The notes under the pieces: generated by a model | The model's database searches: none | Told to the model about the DNA's origin: nothing | Seen by the model: only the letters and a program-made list of their open reading frames with translations | Source of the DNA: Nitrospiraceae bacterium | GTDB taxonomy: Bacteria > Nitrospirota > Nitrospiria > Nitrospirales > UBA8639 | Direction of reading: 5' to 3' | Assembly (NCBI GenBank): GCA_020632595.1 | Contig: JACKFF010000002.1 | Coordinates: 248,001 to 312,000, forward strand | Length of the DNA: 64,000 nt | Position numbers and translations under genes: made by a program | Shown here: piece after piece, positions 43,916 to 52,642 of the stretch | Numbering within the stretch: the first letter of the stretch is position 1 | How the letters are laid out: each line of letters opens with the position of its first letter

Positions 43916-44769
43916 CTTCGAGCCATCTCCATGGTTCCGAGTGGCCCCATCAGCGGTTTGATGCTCTCGTCCACGATGATGTCATATTTCTTCAGCAGTT
44001 CCGAAAAAAACTGTGCCTGGATTTTTGCCTGTTGTGCACGATGCCACTCGTTGACGACTTGGTTGCGTACCTCCTCAAAGGCACGCGGCTCTGCCGGCAC
44101 TCGTTCGCTGATCCGCACCAGATGAAAGCCATACCCGGACTCAATCGGTCCCTGCCACGGACCTGATTCGAGAGTAAATACGCGTTCAGCAAATTTTGGT
44201 CCGAACAGACTGGTCACTGTCTGCAAGTCGGTCCGGATATATTCGCGTTCCAACAGGATGGGGTCACCAGCGTCACCAGTGCCGGACATCTGGAGCTCCT
44301 TCAATCCTTGACGGGCTCCTGCTTCATGTTTGAAATAGATTTGGTGAAACGAGATGTGGACGGGGGTTGTGTAGTTGTCGCGGTGGGCAGCATATACCTG
44401 ACGCAGTTCGTCCTCACCCGGTTCAGCGAGGCGGGCGGTGTCCTGAACCAGGAATTCCATCTTTTGCGCCAACCGACGGCGGACAACGGTATCGTTTTCG
44501 TCCAAGCCTAATTCGCGTGCTTCCTGTGCGAGCAGTCTTTCCTTTAGATAGTCAGTCACGAGGCCACTGAGTTCCTGGTCGTCTGGTGGACGTTGCCATT
44601 GGCGGACCCAGGTTTCCTTAAGCCAATTTACTTCGGCCGAAGTGACGCGCACCATACGCGGTTCGTGAGCGGGCGCGCGATCGAGCCAAGTGTAACCAGC
44701 AAATATTAGCCCACCAACTATGAGGAAATGTACCAGGGGATCTTTAAGCCAATGTCTCATGATGCACAA
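43912..44769 (-). CDS. Membrane-anchored parvulin-type peptidyl-prolyl isomerase, copy 2
   Basis: A 285-residue protein. TTG at 44769 is the likely start because GGAGG sits 7 nt upstream; ATG at 44760 is too far from it. A single membrane helix (PLVHFLIVGGLIFAGYTWL) is followed by ELGLDENDTVVRRRLAQKMEFLVQDTARL, shared with copy 1. The parvulin fold has VHISFHQIYFKHE, FGPKFAERVFTLESGPW and GPIESGYGFHLVRISERVP. It is a periplasmic foldase. It is the first gene of an operon with HupE/UreJ and DUF3604. Confidence 0.87.
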   Translation of the reverse strand: MCIMRHWLKDPLVHFLIVGGLIFAGYTWLDRAPAHEPRMVRVTSAEVNWLKETWVRQWQRPPDDQELSGLVTDYLKERLLAQEARELGLDENDTVVRRRLAQKMEFLVQDTARLAEPGEDELRQVYAAHRDNYTTPVHISFHQIYFKHEAGARQGLKELQMSGTGDAGDPILLEREYIRTDLQTVTSLFGPKFAERVFTLESGPWQGPIESGYGFHLVRISERVPAEPRAFEEVRNQVVNEWHRAQQAKIQAQFFSELLKKYDIIVDESIKPLMGPLGTMEMARR

Positions 44770-44999
44770 TCTTACACCTCCGGGAAAAAAGGGTTGGGAA
44801 ATACATTGTTCATGGACTGACTGCAGTCATCTTCACTCACAATTCCGAAATACCCAGTTTCCTGAATTTATCCTTTGCTAAGTTTGTTGGCGATAGATAG
44901 GACACCTCGGAGGACGTGTTTGTATGGTTGACTGTTATACAAGAATTGTCATCGTAACTTCTGGCCATTGTGTCCCTTGTTTGGTTTGAAGCTCCCAGA
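44770..44999. other. Intergenic upstream of the parvulin operon
   Basis: A/T-rich sequence before the minus-strand operon beginning at 44769. It should contain its promoter. No gene is seen. Confidence 0.3.
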
Positions 45000-45345
45000 A
45001 CATGTTCTTGAAATACGGTGCGGTGATCGATCGTGATATAGGATGTGTGTGACTTTTTTCAGTTCGGGGGCCTCTCGATATGGCTTTTCCAGATCATCAG
45101 GTTTGGTGTTCACCGGGAAGGCCATGCCGGGGCAGATACAGATCTGATCCTTCTCCGGGCGACCAATTTACAATCTCTCTCTGCCGGTTGTCTTCCAGGG
45201 CGGTATCCGAGAGGTGCAACTCTTGAAGAATTTCATTAACTGTCGGTAGGGCTCCGGCCTTAGGGATAGGTACATTGAAAAGTAAGGTAATCCAGAGGCA
45301 TACCAGAACATTGGGGTTGTGGAATGGATTCCTCTTTAACCGCAT
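45000..45345 (-). pseudogene. Frameshifted secreted protein
   Basis: From the ATG at 45345 (GGGGAG upstream) the frame gives a signal segment (VLVCLWITLLFNVPIPKAGA) and then LPTVNEILQELHLSDTALED, REIVNWSPGEGSD. After this the frame is lost. A second frame (from about 45125) continues with protein-like MAFPVNTKPDDLEKPYREAP and ELKKVTH. The two segments together look like one small secreted protein broken by an indel near 45130. I do not know its family. The two reading frames could also be chance. Confidence 0.45.
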
Positions 45346-45366
45346 GCGGTTTCTCCCCTCTGCCAA

Positions 45367-45790
45367 GTTGAGCGAATAATTTCAAGACTCCCTGAACAAT
45401 TCAATCGGGTCACGATTAGGCTTAAGGTATGCTCAGTACGCGTATTGTCTGATTCGTGCGGAGGTTGGCTTCAATCTGCTCCCGGGATGTCCAAATTTGA
45501 ATTCGGTGATGGCAGCGGAAACCGATGAATGCAATAGAGATCCTCCCATCTATTGCCTGAAATAAGGATTGCTGGCCTTGGTGCTTTCGTGGGAGTTCTC
45601 CCATTTCTCCCCGGATGTGAGGTTCGAAAATCGTTTAGGGTGTGATTCGCCTTGATGGCGAAATTCCTTTTCCCCCGCCTCGGCGACAGGCGTGATATCT
45701 CCTCCCTAGGATGCCGCCGTGACCACGCCCCGTGAGCGATATTTTTTCAATCGGCTTCTCTTGGTACGCTTTGGACCATTCGAATCTGAA
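45367..45790. other. Intergenic, no gene seen
   Basis: 424 bp between the broken secreted gene and the 3' end of the DUF4410 gene. A 60-codon minus frame (45422-45604) lacks a ribosome binding site and known similarity. Confidence 0.3.
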
Positions 45791-46504
45791 TTACCGGATC
45801 CACCCCTGTTCCTTGAATTTTTGCTCAAGGTGTTCGGCGATCGCATCTGCTGTTTGTTTGCTCGCGCCCTCGATCGTATCTTTTCCGGACATTTCCCCAT
45901 ACACCTTTGCCCCTCCGCCGACAATCAATCCGATTGGATTGGCGGTCGCGGCCAGGACGACAATAGGTAAGGCCATTCCGGGCATTTTATTTCCCGCGGA
46001 ATCCATTTTCCCGGATCCGAGTTGCCGGGGCCCATTGGCTGTCCACTGGTACCCTTCCGCAGCCGTCGTGATTTCAGCTGCCCCGGATCCGAACCCCAGG
46101 GCCATCCGTTTGAGGGTACTACCTTCTTCGAACGTGCCAAAATACCCCACAATCAACAGGTCATTGACCCGGGGAACGGTCTGTGCGTTTGCCACCAGGG
46201 ATGTCAGTCCCATTTGTTGAATTTTCGAGACTAATTCTTCTGCGACCGCAGCACCCAGTTTTCGCCCTGTCTCAAGATGCTCGGGCGATGGCGGTGCGCC
46301 GGGTGGGTCATGTTGTTTGGCTGCCGAGGACCAGGGCGGGAGATCCGAATGGGTGGCAGCAAAGGGATACACATAAATGCGTTCCGGCTGGGGAAGTTTC
46401 TCTTTGCCATACATCGGGTGTGTTTCGGTGATCTTGGTGGAGGAGCATCCTGCCGCCACCGTAATGACAAAGACTCCTAGGACGATACCTGTGAGGGACC
46501 TCAT
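45791..46504 (-). CDS. DUF4410 lipoprotein, copy 2
   Basis: 237 residues from 46504 (GGAGGTCTGTC upstream). The lipobox is VAAGCSS. It shares with copy 1 the core IYVYPFAATHSDLPPWS, GRKLGAAVAEELVSKIQQMGL, VNDLLIVGYFGTFEEGSTLKRMALGFGSGAAEI and TANPIGLIVGGGAKVYGEMSG, and the ending EQGWIR. The role is unknown. Together with copy 1 it brackets the parvulin/HupE/DUF3604 operon. Confidence 0.85.
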   Translation of the reverse strand: MRSLTGIVLGVFVITVAAGCSSTKITETHPMYGKEKLPQPERIYVYPFAATHSDLPPWSSAAKQHDPPGAPPSPEHLETGRKLGAAVAEELVSKIQQMGLTSLVANAQTVPRVNDLLIVGYFGTFEEGSTLKRMALGFGSGAAEITTAAEGYQWTANGPRQLGSGKMDSAGNKMPGMALPIVVLAATANPIGLIVGGGAKVYGEMSGKDTIEGASKQTADAIAEHLEQKFKEQGWIR

Positions 46505-46862
46505 GACAGACCTCCATTTGGTTGTCGGATGTTGGATGGGTTCAATTTTCCGCCCTGCGGATTTTCCCATAGGCGTCAGGAAGAAAAAATCCTCAATGAG
46601 TGATTGACTGTCAGAACGTATCGATCAATCCTGCCCTGATTATGGATTACGCATTGTAGGGTAAAACGGCATAAAAAATCGAGGAGATATCCCATGCGTT
46701 TGGTACGAGCATTTTTTGACTTCAGCGCGCCTCTTGATTGTGTCGACGGGAAACAGGAAAATTTGTAATTGCAGATGAAACGCAGCTTTTCCTCGTGTGA
46801 AAATGTTTGGTATATTGGCGCGCATCCGTTACATTTTTATTTAAACCAAGGAGGAAGAATCC
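46505..46862. other. Divergent intergenic with a tiny ORF
   Basis: This lies between the minus-strand DUF4410 and plus-strand barrel-like genes. A 24-codon plus-strand ORF (46694-46768) follows GAGGAGATATCCC and reads MRLVRAFFDFSAPLDCV, then DGKQENL. It has no recognisable family and may be chance. Promoters for both neighbours should lie here. Confidence 0.35.
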
Positions 46863-47408
46863 ATGAAGCAATTGGTGAGCGGAATCCTGACAATAACAGT
46901 TCTCATTGCGTTCACGTTGATGCCGGGCGGATATGGTCATGCGGAAGAAGGCAGTGTCAAAGCGATGTCTCCGTGGAAAGGGGTGGGCTTTGCATTTCCC
47001 GTCGGGCCTGATCAAGTATATATGGTCGCCGTCTACAGCGGCGTAATGTTAGTGGATGACGGCAATGGACCGATGCATGCGGCCTCGATCGTTTGTCCCG
47101 GCACCGTTGATGCTGATCTGAAAAAGGGAACGAAAACAGGTCATGCCAAGTGTGTCATCACGGGTGAGCAGGGCAATCGTGTCTTTGGGGAATTTAATTG
47201 CACCGGTGATGTGGAAGGGTGCCGGGGAACATTTACGATCACCGGCGGGACCGGCAGGTTTGCCGGCATTACGGGGGAAGGCGAGATGATTTCTAAAATC
47301 CAGGCGAGGGAAATTACAATGGTCAGCGGTGTGGAGTCGGCCCAACAGCTTGGAGAGGGAGTCGCGGTGTGGCCTAATTTGACCTATCATATTCCCGACA
47401 AGAAATAA
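46863..47408 (+). CDS. Secreted allene-oxide-cyclase-barrel-like protein
   Basis: A 181-residue exported protein (AAGGAGGAAGAATCC upstream; signal VSGILTITVLIAFTLMPGGYGHAEE). The mature part forms a small barrel. It has repeated Gly-rich turns, CVITGEQGNRVFGEFNCTGDVEGCRGTFTITGGTGRFAGITGEGE, typical of the allene-oxide-cyclase/dirigent-like barrel motif GGTGRFAGxxGxG. Bacterial members are secreted and of unknown function. Two glycine-zipper genes follow on the same strand. Confidence 0.75.
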   Translation: MKQLVSGILTITVLIAFTLMPGGYGHAEEGSVKAMSPWKGVGFAFPVGPDQVYMVAVYSGVMLVDDGNGPMHAASIVCPGTVDADLKKGTKTGHAKCVITGEQGNRVFGEFNCTGDVEGCRGTFTITGGTGRFAGITGEGEMISKIQAREITMVSGVESAQQLGEGVAVWPNLTYHIPDKK

Positions 47409-47445
47409 GCGCGAAACAATTCATTTTCTAGTTGTGGAGGCAACG

Positions 47446-47916
47446 ATGCGTACGTATTTGAACTTGGGACTGATGTTTGGACTGGGGTTGCTTCTCCTTG
47501 CCCCTTCCTTGCAAGCACAGACGTTTGTGTTTCCCGAAAAGGGACAGAGTCCGGAACAGCAGGAGTTAGACGACTTTACCTGTTACAAATGGGCCAAACA
47601 GCAAACGGGCTATGATCCGGAACATCCGAACCTGGCTGCCGCGCCGCCGCCGCCATCCGGTGGTGGTGGGATGCGTGGAGCAATGGGGGGTGCCGCACTC
47701 GGAGCCATTGGGGGAGCCATTGCGGGCAATGCCGGTGAAGGTGCGGCGATCGGTGCTGCTGCCGGCGGTGGGCTGGGCATGATGCGACAACGTCGGGCTG
47801 AGCGGGGGTATCAGGAAGAAGTCCAGCAAGCCTCGGCCAAAAACCAGCAGACCCGCGCCACCTTTGATCGTGCGCACAACGTTTGTATGGAAGCTAAAGG
47901 GTACAAGATCGGGTAG
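47446..47916 (+). CDS. Glycine-zipper protein, copy 1 (exported)
   Basis: 156 residues from the ATG at 47446 (GGAGGCAACG upstream). The signal LMFGLGLLLLAPSLQAQ is followed by a conserved motif TFVFPEKGQSPEQQELDDFTCYKWAKQQTGYDPEHP. Next is a Pro-rich linker and a Gly-rich helical hairpin (GGAALGAIGGAIAGNAGEGAAIGAAAGGG). It ends in a charged helix and MEAKGYKIG. The Gly zipper of this kind inserts in or associates with membranes, as in OmpA-linker YmgG/YiaD proteins. It is followed 40 bp on by its paralogue. Confidence 0.8.
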   Translation: MRTYLNLGLMFGLGLLLLAPSLQAQTFVFPEKGQSPEQQELDDFTCYKWAKQQTGYDPEHPNLAAAPPPPSGGGGMRGAMGGAALGAIGGAIAGNAGEGAAIGAAAGGGLGMMRQRRAERGYQEEVQQASAKNQQTRATFDRAHNVCMEAKGYKIG

Positions 47917-47956
47917 GGCGGCAGGTCCTTGACCGAATAGATAAAGGAGAAGATAG

Positions 47957-48478
47957 ATGAGGGTACAACAGTCGTGTGTTATCCTGTCATGCGCGGTTAT
48001 GCTGGCAGGTTGCGTGGGCGCTCAGCAGGACGGGCCAGCCTCGTCTTATCCTGTTGACTCTGCGCCTCCTCCGCAAGCGAAGACCTTTGTGTTTCCGGAA
48101 AAAGGTCAGAGTCCGGAGCAGCAGGAGCAGGACGACTTTACGTGTTACAAATGGGCCAAGCAGCAGACCGGTTACGATCCTGAACATCCGGACCTGGCCG
48201 CCGCGCCCCCTCCGCCATCGGGCGGCGGTGCGTTGTTCGGCGCGATGGGGGGCGCGGCGCTCGGAGCTATCGGTGGGGCCATTGCGGGCGATCCAGGCAT
48301 GGGAGCAGCCATAGGTGCCGCTGCCGGCGGCGGGCTGGGATTGATGGGCCAGCGCGCGGCTGAGCAGGAGTATCAGAAGGACGTTCAACAGGCCGGCGCC
48401 CGGAACCAGCGCACACGGGACACGTTTGATCGTGCCCATCGTACCTGCATGGAGGCCAAAGGGTATAAAATCGGTTAA
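47957..48478 (+). CDS. Glycine-zipper lipoprotein, copy 2
   Basis: A 173-residue protein with AAAGGAGAAGATAG before the start. It begins with a lipoprotein signal (lipobox MLAGCVG), unlike copy 1, and then repeats the same PEKGQSPEQQEQDDFTCYKWAKQQTGYDPEHP motif, Gly zipper and MEAKGYKIG end. The two genes are tandem duplicates in which one kept a lipid anchor and the other a soluble signal. They are likely envelope-associated. The function is unknown. Confidence 0.82.
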   Translation: MRVQQSCVILSCAVMLAGCVGAQQDGPASSYPVDSAPPPQAKTFVFPEKGQSPEQQEQDDFTCYKWAKQQTGYDPEHPDLAAAPPPPSGGGALFGAMGGAALGAIGGAIAGDPGMGAAIGAAAGGGLGLMGQRAAEQEYQKDVQQAGARNQRTRDTFDRAHRTCMEAKGYKIG

Positions 48479-49008
48479 AGGAGAAGGTCTCTAGGACGAA
48501 CGCCCGGGATTGTCCCGCGATAATATTCATGTCCGGTGCTTCATCAGTATTTTAAATAAGTCGGTCAGTTCAAAATTAGGGGGAAGCCAGGAATCGTGGG
48601 GCGTAGGAAACTCGCGGAGATTATCCGTTCGATCCGAACCCGATCTCCCCCGAAACGCTCGTACATTTCTACCTGTTGATGTGCCCTTGTCTTGGTTCCA
48701 GGGCCCGGAACTGAGGGCTGAATTCTTTGAGGGCTTTACTCGTCACTGACACGTTTCCCTGCTTTCCATCTGTTTGCCTTGCCCGTTGTTCTTCTCCCGA
48801 GACTCTCCGTCGAATTTTATTCTCGTCAACTGGGACCCAACTAATGGACGCGTCAAAGGCTTTGGTCGGGATAAATTTGAGGCAGAAACCGCGTATCTTA
48901 TTGCCCCATGCTTGCAAATGGGGCGCAACGGTTCTCTGATGTTAGAGTGGGCATGAACGCGCTGAAAGTTTCATGATGGTGGTTGGATGTATTCAACAAA
49001 AAGACAGA
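48479..49008. other. Intergenic, no convincing gene
   Basis: 530 bp between the glycine-zipper pair and repeat copy F. Frames on both strands reach 82 codons (48669-48917 minus), but none has a good ribosome binding site or known family. Confidence 0.35.
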
Positions 49009-49199
49009 TGGAGTGTTGAATAATTAAGATTAACAAGGACAAATTTGCCCAGGATTAGATTACTCATCAAAGGCTCCGGGTCGGTTCAAAAAAGTCCGTC
49101 CAGCAAGGCCACAGCCGTTTTTACGCGCGGAGCGTACGCTGAGTACGTGAGCACGGAAAAATGGCGAGAACGCCGCTGGCGGCTTTTTTCAACAGACCC
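49009..49199 (-). repeat. MITE-like element, copy F (subfamily I, 191 bp, inverted)
   Basis: Read on the minus strand it starts GGGTCTGTTGAAAAAA, carries TTTTTTGAACCGACCC inside, and ends TTATTCAACACTCCA (terminal C changed). It is flanked by perfect ACAGA direct repeats (49004-49008 and 49200-49204). It lacks the 24-nt inner block, as does copy D. It is the only copy in this orientation. Confidence 0.85.
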
Positions 49200-49284
49200 A
49201 CAGATGGAAGAGGACTTCAGGGATGGGCCCACGAAATCTCCCGGAGAGGAAATTCTGTTCGCCGGCCCACCCCTGATGGACCAT

Positions 49285-49992
49285 TTAGTCTGGTGATTGG
49301 CAGTCGGTGCCTTTTCGCTGTATGCACAAGCGCCAGCGAATCTTGGCTGCCCAATAGTCCATGATGTTTTCGACGTCAGTCCAGAAGCCGAACCCCTTCA
49401 TGAGCGTTTTGCCGCCAGCCCGGCGGTCAATTCCGGCTCCCAGCAGTTTTCCTGTTTGCGAATCCACAAGCCTGACTTCGACGCTGGCTCCTCCCACAAA
49501 GCTTTGGGTCCCGGTTGCCAGCTTTTTGCCTTCCGACGCGATCCGCGTAATGGGGTGAATGGTGGAAATCGTATCCAACACGGGCATTCCATGTTCAACA
49601 TCCGTGAGTGCCGCCGAAAGCCGCATCACGTCCGGCCCAGACTCCTGCACGAGAGTATAATCCTTGGCCAACTGTTCGGAAATTTTTTGATAAAACGTGT
49701 TGGCGAGGTCACGCACATCGTCCGGGGGCACCACTCCGGTGTCTTTAGCCTCAGCACCTTTTCCCAGCCAGACGGTCACCGGCTCCAGCATGATTTTATC
49801 GTAGGTTTTGAACCTGGCATCCGGATTCAAGTAGACAAGATTGGCTTCCCCTTCTTTGCCCGGTTTTAATAAGGGATAGGCATCCAGGAGAAATCCCGTT
49901 TTACCTACATCCCCTTTGACCTGATAAGTATCAGCACAGCCACCAACCCACATAATCATCCCAAGCACGCCTACAAATAATTTCCAGCACAT
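49285..49992 (-). CDS. DUF3313 lipoprotein, copy 1
   Basis: 235 residues from 49992 (AAGGAGGATTCGTA upstream). The lipobox is WVGGCAD. The DUF3313 pattern follows: FLLDAYPLLKPG, NLVYLNPDARFKTYDKIMLEPVTVWLG, FYQKISEQLAKDYTLVQESGPDVMRLSAALTDVE, GTQSFVGGASVEVRLVDSQTGKLLGAGIDRRAGG, and W.DVENIMDYWAAKIRWRLC. The family is of unknown function and envelope-associated. A paralogue is at 57312-58010. Confidence 0.85.
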   Translation of the reverse strand: MCWKLFVGVLGMIMWVGGCADTYQVKGDVGKTGFLLDAYPLLKPGKEGEANLVYLNPDARFKTYDKIMLEPVTVWLGKGAEAKDTGVVPPDDVRDLANTFYQKISEQLAKDYTLVQESGPDVMRLSAALTDVEHGMPVLDTISTIHPITRIASEGKKLATGTQSFVGGASVEVRLVDSQTGKLLGAGIDRRAGGKTLMKGFGFWTDVENIMDYWAAKIRWRLCIQRKGTDCQSPD

Positions 49993-50436
49993 TACGAATC
50001 CTCCTTCCCGCTCATTCTCTGATTTACGTCGAGCGAGGGCAAATTGTGAGTACTGAATTTCATAAACCATCATACTTCATTCGGTTACACCTGTTTCGAG
50101 TCATACTCAAGGTGGTGGAATCTTTCTGCGCCAATCCTTAACCTACAATCAGACAGCCAATTTCTTTTCTTCTGATGGAACAATATTATCATACGGCATC
50201 GGTGAAATCACAAAAATCGTGCTGTTTTCAAGTGATGGGGAGAGCCTCCCTCCAATCGCTAAACTTTGAAAAAATTGACGATGGGCATGTTCTCCTTACG
50301 GCATAGTCCGACAGCCCAAAAGGCGGATCCTTTCTGTCAAAGCCTCCGGAATCCTTATGGGAAACAGGGCAATTCAAAATTGCGCATGGCTAGGTTTGAC
50401 CATGATGAAAAACTGTTCCGGCCAAATACGATATCA
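49993..50436. other. Intergenic, no gene seen
   Basis: This lies upstream of the DUF3313 gene and up to repeat copy E. It probably contains the DUF3313 promoter. No other gene is recognised. Confidence 0.3.
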
Positions 50437-50441
50437 ATATT

Positions 50442-50656
50442 GGGGCTGTTGAAAAAAGCCGCCAGCGGCGTTCTCGCCATTTTTCCGTGCTCACGTACTG
50501 GAAGTACGCTCTGCGCGCAAAAATGACTGCGGCCTTGCTGGACGAACCCTTCGGGAAGACTCAGGGCATGCTTTTTTGAACAGCCCCAAGGCCTCTAATA
50601 TGCAACGTGCCGGTGGGTCAATATGCCCTTGGAAATTATTATTATTCAACACTCCC
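50442..50656 (+). repeat. MITE-like element, copy E (subfamily II, 215 bp)
   Basis: The left end GGGGCTGTTGAAAAAA pairs with TTTTTTGAACAGCCCC, and the tail ends TTATTCAACACTCCC. It is flanked by perfect ATATT direct repeats (50437-50441 and 50657-50661). It carries the full 24-nt inner block. Confidence 0.87.
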
Positions 50657-51172
50657 ATATTCATCTTCGGAAAAATCATAGGGCTTTCTAACGATGTTTT
50701 CAGATTATTTTGTCATTTTAAGGCGGTAATTCTTCACAGGGACCCTTCTGAGACTGTGGTGGATCCCGATTTATTCGGAGAATATGAATGGTTCACCTCA
50801 ATGCGTCAAAATGATATTTGCGTTCCGATTTAGTTTTGATTCCTCCGCTTTCCCGATCAAAAATTGAATCCCTGAAGGCATTGGGCTATAAGATCCGGGC
50901 AGGTGTGTTGATTGGAGATCCAGTTCACCGGGAGCAGGACGCTCAGGGTAATACGGTGGATAGAATCGGGTCGGCCGACAATGCGATGCTATTCATTAGA
51001 ATTGATCCCTGAAAGTTAACAATGCCGTAACAAGCCATTGACCCGGCTGCAATAAGTTCGAGCTAGGCTTGGACTCTCATATGAGAAAAAATTCCCATGC
51101 AACCGGAATCAATCGCATTCTGTTTACGTCTGCAATGTCAAGACTGTTTGTTTAACACAAAGGAGGATCTTC
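50657..51172. other. Intergenic with a possible coding remnant
   Basis: A frame from 50818 (TTG start possible) gives LSRSKIESLKALGYKIRAG, then VLIGDPVHREQDAQGNTVDR and SADNAMLFIRIDP. The residues look protein-like, but there is no proper start or ribosome binding site. It may be the end of a decayed gene. No family is recognised. Confidence 0.35.
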
Positions 51173-51733
51173 ATGAGAAAAGGGATTATCGTACTTGGCA
51201 TAGTGGGACTGGTAGGCTTGCAGATAGGATGCACGGCATTACCAGGCTCCGATTTATTGTCATCCAAATCGAATGGGACAAAGACGGTGACCACCAGCTC
51301 GCAGTTCGACGAAATAGCAGACAATCCCTCAGGTTACCTGGGAGAGGAAAAGAAGCTCGCAGGAGCCGTCGTCAGTATTGATCAAACCGACGAGGGGTAT
51401 TTAATCTTAGCGGAATGGCTACCCTATCCCAAAACGCAGATCGAGGAAGGACCCCAAATAGGGCAAACCGATAGGAGTAGGCATTTTCTCATTCGGTTTA
51501 TCGGGAAACGCGAAAAGGAATTTTACACCACCCGGGGCAATATCTTTCTTTTAGAGGGAACAGTGGAAGGAACCAAAAAGGCACTGGTGAATGTCTTCGG
51601 GCCTCGAAAGGATCTGCTCTATGTTAATGCGAAATGTGTCCGTATCTGGGAAACCGGACAAGACGATCCCCGCTCCAGCCAGGTGGATAACCAATATCCT
51701 CCAACGAGAAAACGAACACTCTGTGCTGATTAA
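51173..51733 (+). CDS. Slp-family-like lipoprotein
   Basis: A 186-residue protein with AAAGGAGGATCTTC upstream. The lipobox is LQIGCTA. The mature part has the Slp (outer-membrane starvation lipoprotein) pattern: FDEIADNPSGYLGEEKKLAGAVVSID, YLILAEWLPYP, HFLIRFIGKREKEFYTTRGNIFLLEGTVEG and YVNAKCVRIWE. Slp proteins are small outer-membrane beta-barrel-like lipoproteins linked to stress, of unknown biochemical role. It stands alone. Confidence 0.8.
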   Translation: MRKGIIVLGIVGLVGLQIGCTALPGSDLLSSKSNGTKTVTTSSQFDEIADNPSGYLGEEKKLAGAVVSIDQTDEGYLILAEWLPYPKTQIEEGPQIGQTDRSRHFLIRFIGKREKEFYTTRGNIFLLEGTVEGTKKALVNVFGPRKDLLYVNAKCVRIWETGQDDPRSSQVDNQYPPTRKRTLCAD

Positions 51734-51990
51734 AACGGGAAGCTTCGTGGTTTGTAAAACGTCCCATTGCGCCATGCCAGGAACGGACGGCAATGGTTTC
51801 CCGCCCTGTAGGGGAATAATTCATTCCCTTGTCATCTTTGCATCCGGGGCCCTGTATGCAGGGCCCCACCCTGACGAGTCGGGGTAACCGAATCTTGCAA
51901 TCCCCGCATGAAGATGGGGTGGCAATGAAGCAGGAAATAAACTTGAACAAGCCTGAAACCCTTGTCACTTTGTGATTGAAACCAGTTCGT

Positions 51991-52263
51991 TCACTCGACC
52001 CATTCCAGCGCCCAACCGTGGCCCTGCAGGCATTTCTCCCTCATCATGTCCCCTCCACCTCTGCGATAGTTTCTTGGTTGGATGGTTTCATCTTCCGGGC
52101 CAAAATGCGAGATGCCTTCCTGATTAAAATGACGGTTCTCCCGATCACATTGAGTAATCGCTGAACGTAAGTCGGCCTCTGTCGCGCCGGGCTTGACCCA
52201 TTGCTGTGTAGGACCGCAGGCTGACAGCAGAGCAAAAACCACCCACCATAACCGTACGTTCAT
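51991..52263 (-). CDS. Small lipoprotein, function unknown
   Basis: A 90-residue protein with lipobox LLSACGPT after a short hydrophobic signal. The mature part reads QWVKPGATEADLRSAITQCDRENRHFNQEG and ends MREKCLQGHGWALEWVE. The pattern [KPGAT.AD...A...C] is common in short envelope lipoproteins of proteobacteria. No partner or function is known. Confidence 0.75.
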   Translation of the reverse strand: MNVRLWWVVFALLSACGPTQQWVKPGATEADLRSAITQCDRENRHFNQEGISHFGPEDETIQPRNYRRGGGDMMREKCLQGHGWALEWVE

Positions 52264-52642
52264 CTTTTTCCCTCCACTCCTGATTGTTAACCGTGATGTC
52301 TAATTTGCCCGCAGCATTTTTTATTTGTTCTCCAAGGTGATTCTGTATCCGGTAGATCGTTGGGTCTTTCATCATCAGGAAAGAGGCAATCAAGTACCAA
52401 ATACTAGAACGTCATGTGAAGGTCCCCATCAGATAATTTGAGGATGTGCTCTAACACGGAAATTTGCCAGTTGTCCATTGCCCGGGTGTTTTGAACATTT
52501 TCTGAATTAAGCCGCATGAGTTGCGTGCGTTCCTATATTCCTTGGTGGGGGGAGAGAGTATGATACTCTACGATGAATTCGTGTGATCTGGGTCGGGGGG
52601 CATTTCGCAGCAATCTTACGGTGTGCGTCTACTATCTCCGGG
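52264..52642. other. Intergenic, no gene seen
   Basis: 379 bp between the small lipoprotein (its upstream region) and the 3' end of the ligand-gated channel gene. No repeat or hairpin of note. Confidence 0.3.

Noticed and set aside
49045..49296. Short ORFs encoding residues like EKWRERRWRLFSTD in several places
   Set aside because: These are translations of the MITE-like repeat. They recur with every copy and have no start signals, so they are not genes.
50818..51012. 64-codon ORF from a TTG
   Set aside because: The residues look protein-like, but no ribosome binding site and no complete family could be seen. Kept only as a remark in the intergenic entry.
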